Assembly (NCBI GenBank): GCA_020053475.1
Contig: JAGVNC010000010.1
Location: 1 to 41,965 of the forward strand
Direction of reading: 5' to 3'
Source of the DNA: Candidatus Omnitrophota bacterium
Lineage (GTDB): Bacteria; Omnitrophota; Gorgyraeia; Zapsychrales; Zapsychraceae
DNA: 41,965 nucleotides
This document shows positions 17,582 through 24,975 of this stretch, piece after piece. The notes beneath the pieces are model-generated. The model ran no database searches, had not been told where the DNA came from, and was given only the letters and a program-made list of their open reading frames with translations. Position 1 is the stretch's first letter. Every line of letters begins with the position of its first letter. The position numbers and the translations under genes were made by a program.

Positions 17582-18352
17582 ATGAGGCGCCATTTTAGGA
17601 AAATCCTTAAGACCCAGGCTTGTCTTTCCCTCGAGCCAGGCCAATCGATTCCTTACCTTTTAACAAAATCTTCAAAACGTAAGTCTTTGGTCATCAGTAT
17701 TAATGAGCAAGGCCATCTAGGCGTTTATGCTCCTTTTTTTCTCTCCCAGGAGAAAATTCAGCAATTCCTCACTGATAAAACAAGTTGGATCAAACGTAAA
17801 ATTCAGGAAATCGAATCTAATCAAAGGGTCATTCAGGCAAAAAAGTTTGAAGACGGGGCTAATTTTTATTTTTTAGGGCACAAGTATCCTTTATCCTTTG
17901 AAGCATCCGTGAGTAAACGTTGTCGAATCCATTTTGAGGGCCATCAATGGAAAGTCTCGCTTCCGGGCCATTTAACGCCCGCCGAAAGACACCAGCAGAT
18001 TAAACATAAACTGATCAAATGGTACCGTCACCAGGCTGTCGAAGTTTTTGGAGGACGGCTGCCTCTTCATGCCGATCGAATGGGAGTTCAGCCACGGAAG
18101 ATGGCCATTCGCTCTCAAAAACGGCTGTGGGGGAACTGTCACTATTCCACCCAAACGATTTATTTCAATTGGCAGGTTGTCATGGCCCCCTTAGAGGTGA
18201 TTGATTATGTCATGGTGCATGAGCTATGCCATTTGATGGTCCCTAATCATTCAAAACGGTTTTGGAACAAAGTCAAAACGTATTATCCTAACCATAAAGA
18301 TTGCCAAGGATGGCTGAAAAGCCATACCATGGACTTGATGCTGCCTTTATGA
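17582..18352 (+). CDS. YgjP/SprT-like zinc metallohydrolase (DUF45)
   Basis: This 256-residue protein is of the YgjP-like (DUF45, COG1451) metallopeptidase-related family. The zinc motif HExxH is at H213-H217 (VMVHELCHLMVPNHSKRFW), with the downstream conserved NHSKRFW block. The YFNWQVVMAP and RLWGNC blocks are also typical. It is cytoplasmic (no signal peptide). ATG 17582 is chosen over the track's TTG at 17579. The family has no firmly known substrate; some members are linked to DNA modification systems, but no such neighbours are seen here. The stop overlaps the DUF167 start (ATGA), so the two are translationally coupled. Confidence 0.85.
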   Translation: MRRHFRKILKTQACLSLEPGQSIPYLLTKSSKRKSLVISINEQGHLGVYAPFFLSQEKIQQFLTDKTSWIKRKIQEIESNQRVIQAKKFEDGANFYFLGHKYPLSFEASVSKRCRIHFEGHQWKVSLPGHLTPAERHQQIKHKLIKWYRHQAVEVFGGRLPLHADRMGVQPRKMAIRSQKRLWGNCHYSTQTIYFNWQVVMAPLEVIDYVMVHELCHLMVPNHSKRFWNKVKTYYPNHKDCQGWLKSHTMDLMLPL

Positions 18353-18570
18353 TTCTTCACGTCAAAGTTATTCCTGGCGCCAAGAAGACGCTGGTCAAGC
18401 AAGAAGGCGAGATCTGGAAAGTTTATCTGCCTCAACCAGCACTGGAGGGCAAGGCCAATAAGGCATTGGTGGATGTGTTAGCCGAATTTTTCGGCGTTCG
18501 AAAAAATCAGATAGAGATTATAAAAGGATTGAAATCGCGCGTAAAAACTATTAATATAGATACTATTTAA
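18349..18570 (+). CDS. DUF167 / YggU family protein
   Basis: A 73-residue protein with the DUF167 pattern: an N-terminal strand VKVIPGAKK, then YLPQPALEGKANKALVDVLAEFF and the RVKTINI end. The family is widespread, small, alpha/beta, and of unknown function. The ORF track extends to 18301, but that overlaps the upstream gene by 50 bp; ATG 18349 forms an ATGA overlap with the metallohydrolase stop and matches family length, so it is preferred. Confidence 0.85.
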   Translation: MILHVKVIPGAKKTLVKQEGEIWKVYLPQPALEGKANKALVDVLAEFFGVRKNQIEIIKGLKSRVKTINIDTI

Positions 18571-18582
18571 TAAACCCTTTTA

Positions 18583-18624
18583 ATCCCACATTGGCCCTTT
18601 GGAAGGGTTAAGTGTGGGATAAAA
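18583..18624 (+). terminator. Long hairpin after DUF167, probable terminator
   Basis: ATCCCACA (18583-18590) pairs with TGTGGGAT (18613-18620), and an inner CCCTT/AAGGG stem extends it. AAAATTTT follows, a poor U-tract, so termination strength is uncertain; it could also be bidirectional. Confidence 0.5.
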
Positions 18625-18655
18625 TTTTGCTGTCAGGCCTAGCAGGGAGGAACCT

Positions 18656-19108
18656 ATGTCATTAGATGATCAAATCACTCAAGATTATATTACGGCCATG
18701 AAAAGTAGAGATCCGCTCAAATCAGGCACGATCAATTTCTTGAGGGCCCAGTTAAAGAACGTTCGCATTGAGAAAAAAATTGAGAAATTGGAAGATAACG
18801 ATGTGATTGCTGTCATCAAAAAACAAATTAAGCAACGCCAGGATTCCATCGACCAATTCCGTCAGGGCAACCGCCTGGATCTCGTGCAAAAAGAAGAGGC
18901 CGAGTTGGCTCTTTTAAAAGGGTATTTGCCGCAGGAATTAGAGGCTTCCCAATTACAGGCGATCGTTCAAGCGGCCATCCAAGAGACGCAGGCGACTTCG
19001 GTCAAAGACATGGGCAAAGTCATGAAGGCTGTCTTGGATAAAGTCGGCGGTCGTGCCGACAGCAAGACAGTCAGCGAATTAGTGAAAACATCGTTAGCGA
19101 AGGGTTAA
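18656..19108 (+). CDS. GatB/YqeY domain protein
   Basis: This 150-residue protein matches the stand-alone YqeY family, related to the tail of the GatB amidotransferase subunit. Visible blocks are the MKSRDPLKSGTINFLRAQLKN opening, KQIKQRQDSIDQFRQGNR, EEAELALLKGYLPQEL and the C-terminal DMGKVMKAVLDKVGGRADS. Length is normal. AGGGAGG lies seven bases before ATG 18656. The family is annotated as tRNA-amidotransferase-like, but the stand-alone form has no proven function. Confidence 0.9.
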   Translation: MSLDDQITQDYITAMKSRDPLKSGTINFLRAQLKNVRIEKKIEKLEDNDVIAVIKKQIKQRQDSIDQFRQGNRLDLVQKEEAELALLKGYLPQELEASQLQAIVQAAIQETQATSVKDMGKVMKAVLDKVGGRADSKTVSELVKTSLAKG

Positions 19109-19115
19109 ATCAACA

Positions 19116-19901
19116 ATGTTCGGTCAAACGAGAAAACACATTGCCGTATCCCTTGTCATCATCTTGGGATTGATCGCCTTCTTTCAGTGGGCTTCGCCGC
19201 GCTATGTTCCACCGATTCTCGCGTATCATCATGTCCGGGAGGGCGCCTTGCCTTCGGACAGGGAAACAGTCAGCCCTCAAGATTTTGAAAAACAAATGGC
19301 GTACATCCACCAACATGGGTATCGGGTGTTGAGGTTGGAGGAACTCGCCGCCATGATTGAACAAAATAAGCCTTTCCCGCGCCATAGTGTCGTTTTAACA
19401 TTCGATGACGGATACGAAGATAATTATCACTTCGCCTATCCGATTCTTCAAAAATACGGATTTCCCGCGACCATTTTTATGATATCGGATGTCGTAGGAA
19501 CTTCAGGGTTTTTGACTTGGGACCAAACAAAAGAAATGCTTTCCCGGGGGATAACCGTTGGGGCCCATACGCGTCGTCATCGATATCTGCCCGACTTAAC
19601 GCCGGAAGAACAATCTGATGAAATTGAGGGGAGTAAGCGTATTTTGGGGAAAGCATTAGGCCAACCGATTGAATTTTTTGCTTATCCTGTGGGCGGATTT
19701 AATGAGACAATCCAGGCGTTAGTTAAAAGGGCCGGGTATCGTGCGGCCTGTACGACAAATCGAGGACGAGATAAACGTAATCGCAATGTCTGGGAATTGA
19801 ATCGGATCAGCATGCGTTCAAATAATACACAATCGCTTGTTTTATGGGCCAAGTTGTCGGGTTATTATAATTTATTTAGAAAATCAAGAAATCCTTACTA
19901 A
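19116..19901 (+). CDS. Polysaccharide deacetylase (NodB homology, CE4-type)
   Basis: This 261-residue protein has an N-terminal signal anchor (HIAVSLVIILGLIAFFQWA) and a NodB domain. Motif 1 TFDDG is at residues 95-99 with the catalytic and metal-binding aspartates D97/D98; motif 2 HTRRH at 151-155 provides the metal histidines; FAYPVGGFNE is motif 3. It should remove N-acetyl groups from a cell-surface or exported polysaccharide on the periplasmic side. The gene follows the YqeY gene by 7 bp. The next gene, a cellobiose-phosphorylase-like protein, begins 22 bp downstream, so a shared glycan pathway is possible. Confidence 0.88.
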   Translation: MFGQTRKHIAVSLVIILGLIAFFQWASPRYVPPILAYHHVREGALPSDRETVSPQDFEKQMAYIHQHGYRVLRLEELAAMIEQNKPFPRHSVVLTFDDGYEDNYHFAYPILQKYGFPATIFMISDVVGTSGFLTWDQTKEMLSRGITVGAHTRRHRYLPDLTPEEQSDEIEGSKRILGKALGQPIEFFAYPVGGFNETIQALVKRAGYRAACTTNRGRDKRNRNVWELNRISMRSNNTQSLVLWAKLSGYYNLFRKSRNPY

Positions 19902-19923
19902 GGGCGAGATAGGAAGAAATGGA

Positions 19924-22900
19924 ATGAGTGGAACAAAAGGACACAGTGATCACGTGAAATATCATTTGGATGCCAAGGGATGTTTCGCCATCGATGATTA
20001 CAATCACAGCAAAGCGTTTAGTAATTTTTTCCCGGGGATCGCCGGGTTGTGGGGGATTCCGATGTGGGTTTTTTATGTCAACCGCGGGCAAGCCATCAGC
20101 AGCTTCGGGGTTGAATCGAAAGATAAGGCATTCCTTGAGTTCCAGCCTGCCAATAAAGCTTATCGTTTAACGCCCCTCCAGGGGTTTCGGACATTGATTA
20201 AAGGGAAAAAAGCCAATAAGGAATTTTATTGGGAGCCCTTTCAAATCAACCTGCTAGGGACTCAATACAAAAAACAACAACGCATGTTGATCACGTCCCA
20301 TGACCTTACGCTCGAAGAAATCAATGTTGATTTGGGGATTTATATCAGCGTCAATTATTTTACCCTTCCGGATGAACCTTACGCCGCTTTAGTGCGGAAT
20401 CTCACCATTAGAAACTTAGGAAAAACATCATGTGATTTGGAGATCATGGACGGCTTGCCTGTCATCATTCCTTTCGGCCTCACCGATGGGATCGTCAAGA
20501 ATATGTCACGAACCGTCGAGGCGTGGGTCAAAGTCAGCCATGTGGAGGAAAAGATCCCTTATTATCGGCTTAATGTTGAGGTCTCAGATAAGCCTCAGGT
20601 CACTCATATCAAGAAAGGAAATTTCTTTTTTAGCTTTCTGCGCCAAGCTCGAGGCAAACAATTGTTGCCTCCCTTAATCGACCCTGCTCATATTTTCGCT
20701 CAAGCCCATGATTTTGCAGTCCCTCAGGCCTTTTTAGAAAAGACATTTAAGATGCCGACTCGGCAGTTTTTCAGCAATCGGATGCCCTCAGCGATGAGTT
20801 ACGCCCGATTTGTGTTAAAGGCGAAGGCTGAAGAGAAGATTACGTCACTGTTTGGCCATGCCTCGGAAGAAGAGGAGCTTAAAGGGATTGCCGAACAGGC
20901 TCTCCAAAATGATTTGATGGATAAAAAAGCCCTTCGCAATAAAGATCTTGTTTCGGAAATCAAGAATCATTCATTGACCGTCAGTTCCTCCAAAGAGTTT
21001 AACCTTTATGCTCAACAAACATTCCTGGATAACATTTTAAGAGGGGGGATCCCTGTTTCGCTCAATACCGGCGACGGGGTTGTCACCCTGAATGTGTATA
21101 GCCGTAAACACGGAGATCCGGAGAGGGATTATAATTACTTTGTTGTTGCCCCAACATTTTATTCGCAGGGCAACGGTAATTACCGCGACGTGAATCAAAA
21201 TCGCCGCAACGATGTTTGGTTTAACACCGATGTCATGGACCATCATGTCATTAGTTTCTTGAATCTTGTTCAAGCCGATGGGTACAATCCTCTGATTGTC
21301 AAAGGCACCACATTTACCGTTGAACATTCGCAGAAATTAAATTCCATCCTTAGGGATTCTTTTGCCGGCTCTGATATTCCCTTGATCAAAGATTTCCTGA
21401 AAAACAGTTTTCTCCCCGGGGGGCTATGGGATTTTATGGCCCAACGAAAGATCACCGTTAAAATCCCTCCTAAGGAGTTTCTTGGCCGGTTGCTGGAAAT
21501 TTGTCATAAACAAGAGTTGGCCGAGCATGGGGAAGGGTTTTGGACAGATCATTGGACATACAATCTCGATTTGATTGAAAGCTATCTTGAGATCTATCCT
21601 GAGAATCTCAAAAATCTGTTGTTGGAAAAGAACGTGTTTAGTTTTTATCATAACGGACATTATGTATTGCCTCGGGATCAACGTTACATTTTTACGGAAA
21701 AAGGTGTGCGCCAATATCAATCCGTCATGCACGATCCAAAAGCCGCTAAGCCCATTCACCATAAACTCAAAACAAAGCATGGCGAAGGCGGTGTCTACCA
21801 AACGCATTTGACCGCTAAGCTGCTTTGTTTGATTGCCAATAAGGTTGCTTCGTTGGATCCCAGCGGCATTGGGATTGAAATGGAAGCGGACAAGCCGAAT
21901 TGGTACGACGCCTTAAATGGATTGCCCGGGCTTTTAGGCTCCTCCATTAACGAGACATTCGAATTAAAACGGTTAAGCATCTTTTTAGAGGAATCCTTAA
22001 AGCAGCTGTCCCTGACGGAAAGTACGAAGATTCCCCTCTTTGAAGAACTGGCCGCATTGATCGTAGATCTAACTTCTTTATTAAATTCGGAAAGAGATCC
22101 CTTGGGATATTGGAACAAATCCAATGATTTGAAGGAAGATTATCGTCAGAAAATTCGCCATGGTGTCAGTGGAGAGGAAGCGTCTTTATCTTTAGGCGAA
22201 ATTAAAAATTTTCTGCAGGCGGTGATCGCGAAGACGGATCAGGCGATCAGTTTGGCCAAGAACGAACAAGGGTCCCTGGCCACTTATTTCTTCCATGAAG
22301 TGGCCCAATACGATGTCATTGACTGTAAACAAGCGCACGGCCCCACATTTGTCCGTCCGCGTAAATTTGTGAAAAGGACGTTACCCTTATTTTTGGAAGG
22401 ATATGTCCATGCCTTGAGAGTCGAGCCCAAACAGGACAAGTGCCGGGAGCTTTACCAGCAAGTTCGTCAAAGCGCACTGTTCGATAGAAAATTGAAAATG
22501 TATAAAGTGAATGAAGACCTCTCGGGGCAAAGTGAAGAGATTGGCCGGACAAAGATATTCCCTCGAGGTTGGTTGGAAAATGAATCGATCTGGCTGCATA
22601 TGGAATACAAGTTTTTCTTGGAACTTCTCCGCCGAGGATTATATGATGAATTTTATGAAAATTTCAATCACGCATTGATTCCTTTTCAAAAACCTCAGTG
22701 TTACGGCCGCAGCCCGCTGGAGAATTCTTCGTTTCTTGTCAGTAGCGCGCACGAAGATGATTCGTTGCACGGCCAAGGATTTGTGGCACGGTTGTCAGGG
22801 AGTACGGCGGAATTTTTGCATATCTGGTTGCGGATGAGCGTTGGCCCCAAGCCCTTTCATTTAAATACGAAGGGGGAAGTTTGTTTAACATTTGCTCCTG

Positions 22901-23211
22901 TTTTGGCCAAGGGGTTATTTACAACCCAATCTTCCGTTGTCGAATATTTTGATGCCGGAGGCGACAAACATAGCGTCGATCTCCCCGCCAATGTTTATGC
23001 GTTTAAATTTCTTGGGAATACGTTGGTTGTCTATCATAACCCTAAACGCAAAAATACGTTTGGGAGAAACAAGGCAACTGTTAAAGCCATTCATCTCACC
23101 TCAGCGCATAACCCCCAATCTGCCAAGATTTTTTCTTCCATCATCCCTGCATCTTACGCTCGTGATGTCCGGGAAAGAAAAGTCAAACAGATCGACATTT
23201 ATCTCGAGTAA
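19924..23211 (+). CDS. Cellobiose-phosphorylase-like protein (GH94-related)
   Basis: This 1095-residue cytoplasmic protein resembles the ~1100-residue proteins annotated as cellobiose phosphorylase (GH94-related clade). Typical parts are the N-terminal block GIAGLWGIPMWVFYVNRGQ, the beta-sandwich region with ISVNYFTLPDEPYAALVRN, and the central block QGNGNYRDVNQNRRNDV near residues 415-430. Such enzymes split a beta-glucoside by phosphorolysis to a sugar 1-phosphate. By eye I cannot separate GH94 from GH149 or GH161, nor name the substrate. ATG 19924 is preferred because AGGAAG lies seven bases upstream; the track start at 19837 lies inside the deacetylase gene. The stop overlaps the next ATG (TAATG). 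Confidence 0.65.
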   Translation: MSGTKGHSDHVKYHLDAKGCFAIDDYNHSKAFSNFFPGIAGLWGIPMWVFYVNRGQAISSFGVESKDKAFLEFQPANKAYRLTPLQGFRTLIKGKKANKEFYWEPFQINLLGTQYKKQQRMLITSHDLTLEEINVDLGIYISVNYFTLPDEPYAALVRNLTIRNLGKTSCDLEIMDGLPVIIPFGLTDGIVKNMSRTVEAWVKVSHVEEKIPYYRLNVEVSDKPQVTHIKKGNFFFSFLRQARGKQLLPPLIDPAHIFAQAHDFAVPQAFLEKTFKMPTRQFFSNRMPSAMSYARFVLKAKAEEKITSLFGHASEEEELKGIAEQALQNDLMDKKALRNKDLVSEIKNHSLTVSSSKEFNLYAQQTFLDNILRGGIPVSLNTGDGVVTLNVYSRKHGDPERDYNYFVVAPTFYSQGNGNYRDVNQNRRNDVWFNTDVMDHHVISFLNLVQADGYNPLIVKGTTFTVEHSQKLNSILRDSFAGSDIPLIKDFLKNSFLPGGLWDFMAQRKITVKIPPKEFLGRLLEICHKQELAEHGEGFWTDHWTYNLDLIESYLEIYPENLKNLLLEKNVFSFYHNGHYVLPRDQRYIFTEKGVRQYQSVMHDPKAAKPIHHKLKTKHGEGGVYQTHLTAKLLCLIANKVASLDPSGIGIEMEADKPNWYDALNGLPGLLGSSINETFELKRLSIFLEESLKQLSLTESTKIPLFEELAALIVDLTSLLNSERDPLGYWNKSNDLKEDYRQKIRHGVSGEEASLSLGEIKNFLQAVIAKTDQAISLAKNEQGSLATYFFHEVAQYDVIDCKQAHGPTFVRPRKFVKRTLPLFLEGYVHALRVEPKQDKCRELYQQVRQSALFDRKLKMYKVNEDLSGQSEEIGRTKIFPRGWLENESIWLHMEYKFFLELLRRGLYDEFYENFNHALIPFQKPQCYGRSPLENSSFLVSSAHEDDSLHGQGFVARLSGSTAEFLHIWLRMSVGPKPFHLNTKGEVCLTFAPVLAKGLFTTQSSVVEYFDAGGDKHSVDLPANVYAFKFLGNTLVVYHNPKRKNTFGRNKATVKAIHLTSAHNPQSAKIFSSIIPASYARDVRERKVKQIDIYLE

Positions 23212-23711
23212 TGAAAATGCTCAAATTTCTTTTTAGAAAGATTGATCTTAGTTTATTCTTGGGATTTTTTTTGGGTTTTTCTTGCCCGCTTTCTTTTGCC
23301 CAGCCTGATATTTCTTTGGAAGCGTCCTGTGCGCGAGTATTTCAAGAAACGCAGTTATGCCCCCCGGAAGGCTGCCGCCTCAGTCAAGACACATGTATCC
23401 CTAAGGATTGTCTGGAAATCTCCGCCGAACATTGTCCTTTACAAAGTTGTCGATTGTTAAAAGGGTGTGAAGGACAAGACGTGTGTTATTATCTGGCAGA
23501 CATTGAAGAACCGACGTGTGGAACAATGGGATATGTCGGGCCCGTGGAATGCTGTGAGGGGCTCGTCAAACGTTGCGGGTCGGAATTTTTTGACGGAACA
23601 TGCGATATGATCGGCAAGGATTCCATTTATAGTGTCCCTATTTGTATTGCCTGCGGGAACGGCATGTGTAACCAATTCGAGGATGGGTGTAATTGCCCGG
23701 AAGATTGCTAG
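23211..23711 (+). CDS. Small cysteine-rich secreted protein
   Basis: This 166-residue protein has a signal peptide (LSLFLGFFLGFSCPLSFA|Q) and a mature chain of about 135 residues with 20 cysteines. The first half has spaced pairs (LCPPEGC, DTCIPKDC, HCPLQSC); the second half ends in CGNGMCNQFEDGCNCPEDC. That last motif is like the CGNGxCexxE...CPxDC calcium-type module found in secreted bacterial and archaeal proteins. Many disulfides are expected after export. ATG 23211 overlaps the stop of the phosphorylase-like gene; ATG 23217 is an alternative. It converges on lpxB, the two stop codons sharing CTAG. Function is unknown. Confidence 0.75.
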   Translation: MKMLKFLFRKIDLSLFLGFFLGFSCPLSFAQPDISLEASCARVFQETQLCPPEGCRLSQDTCIPKDCLEISAEHCPLQSCRLLKGCEGQDVCYYLADIEEPTCGTMGYVGPVECCEGLVKRCGSEFFDGTCDMIGKDSIYSVPICIACGNGMCNQFEDGCNCPEDC

Positions 23712-24853
23712 CCGTGAATGAACTTGAGGATTTCCTGGGCGGCTCGTTGACTGGCTTTTTGTGTCCCAAAAGATTTTTTGATTGACCTTAACTCCGCTTT
23801 CATTTCATCCCTTCGCTTGTCATCCGTAAAAATGTCTTTGAGCGCCTTCGCCAGCCGTGGGGCCGTTGCCTGAAATTGAAGCAATTCCGGGACAACGCAT
23901 TTACCGGCCATAATATTCACGAGGCTGATGCGGGGAATTTTGACAACATTTTTGCCAATCAACCATGTGACTAAAGACGTTTTATACACGACGACCATCG
24001 GCTTTTCGAGAAGTGCTGTTTCCAGCGTGGCTGTTCCCGAAGCGACCAGGCAAATATCACAGGCATTGATGCAGTCATATGTTTGGTTCTCAATGATTTT
24101 AATGGGAAGGCCGGAGGGCTGAATATATTGGTCTAAGAGTGTGCGATCAATGGTGGGCGCCTGCGGCAAAAGAAATTGCAATTGTGGGAATTCTTTGGAA
24201 AGAACAGAGGCTGTTTGTAGCATGACGGGAAGGAGGCGTTCGATTTCTCCTCGGCGGGAACCGGGGAGAAGCCCCAGGGTGAGTTTATCATCGTCAAGTC
24301 CGTTTGTTTCAAGGAATTCAGGTTTAGATGTTTCAACCTTCATCTGATCCATCAGGGGATGCCCCACAAATGTGACCGCGTAATCAAACTTCGCGTAAAA
24401 ATCCTTCTCAAAAGGAAACACCACAAGCATTAGATCAACGTGCCTTTTGATGGCCGCCACGCGCTGTTCATTCCAGGCCCAGACTTTGGGGCTTATGTAG
24501 TAAATGACTTTAATTCCTAATGCCTTAATTTCTTTCGCCAACCGCAGGTTAAACCCGGGAAAATCGATGAGAATGACCGCTTGAGGGCGTTGTTCTTTGA
24601 TTTTTTTTAGAAATGAATTAAAAACGTCTTTTAAGGTAAAATAATGTTTAATGACCTCGGTTACACCGATCATGGCCATTTTGGTTAAATCAGCTTCAAT
24701 TTTAACCCCGGCTTTTTTCATCTGGATGCCCCCAATCCCTGAAAGCGTTAGATTGGGATCCAATGCATTGAGTTCTTGGGCCAGATAAGAGCCAAAGAGA
24801 TCACCGGAAGCTTCTCCGGCTACCAGCATGATATGCGGTGAGGGATTGTTCAT
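23708..24853 (-). CDS. lpxB: Lipid-A-disaccharide synthase
   Basis: This 381-residue protein is LpxB, a GT19 glycosyltransferase that condenses UDP-2,3-diacylglucosamine with lipid X to the lipid A disaccharide at the inner membrane. Recognisable parts are MLVAGEASGDLFG at the N-terminus, MAMIGVTEVIKH, IDFPGFNLRLAK, YYISPKVWAWNEQR, FVGHPLMD and LLPGSRRGEI. Length is usual. The ATG at 24853 lacks a strong Shine-Dalgarno sequence. The gene diverges from the msbA-like exporter. Its presence shows that the host is a diderm making lipid A. Confidence 0.95.
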   Translation of the reverse strand: MNNPSPHIMLVAGEASGDLFGSYLAQELNALDPNLTLSGIGGIQMKKAGVKIEADLTKMAMIGVTEVIKHYFTLKDVFNSFLKKIKEQRPQAVILIDFPGFNLRLAKEIKALGIKVIYYISPKVWAWNEQRVAAIKRHVDLMLVVFPFEKDFYAKFDYAVTFVGHPLMDQMKVETSKPEFLETNGLDDDKLTLGLLPGSRRGEIERLLPVMLQTASVLSKEFPQLQFLLPQAPTIDRTLLDQYIQPSGLPIKIIENQTYDCINACDICLVASGTATLETALLEKPMVVVYKTSLVTWLIGKNVVKIPRISLVNIMAGKCVVPELLQFQATAPRLAKALKDIFTDDKRRDEMKAELRSIKKSFGTQKASQRAAQEILKFIHG

Positions 24854-24920
24854 TATCGGAAGGGTGTTTATTTAGAACCCATTGAGATTGTTAGAGTTAG
24901 TAATTGAATAAATAAAAGGC

Positions 24921-24949
24921 ACTATAACAAATCCCTCGACAAAAGTCAA
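24921..24949 (-). promoter_or_regulatory. lpxB promoter
   Basis: On the minus strand TTGACT (24949-24944), 17-bp spacer, TATAGT (24926-24921): 5/6 at both boxes. It gives a leader of about 60 nt before the lpxB ATG. It overlaps the msbA promoter. Confidence 0.65.
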
Positions 24950-24964
24950 TGGATATGGTAATAT
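24936..24964 (+). promoter_or_regulatory. msbA-like gene promoter
   Basis: TCGACA (24936-24941), 17-bp spacer, TAATAT (24959-24964), with an extended -10 TG one base upstream. The ATG at 24976 lies 12 bases after the -10 box, so the leader would be only a few bases. Confidence 0.55.
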
Positions 24965-24975
24965 CCTCGGCTATT

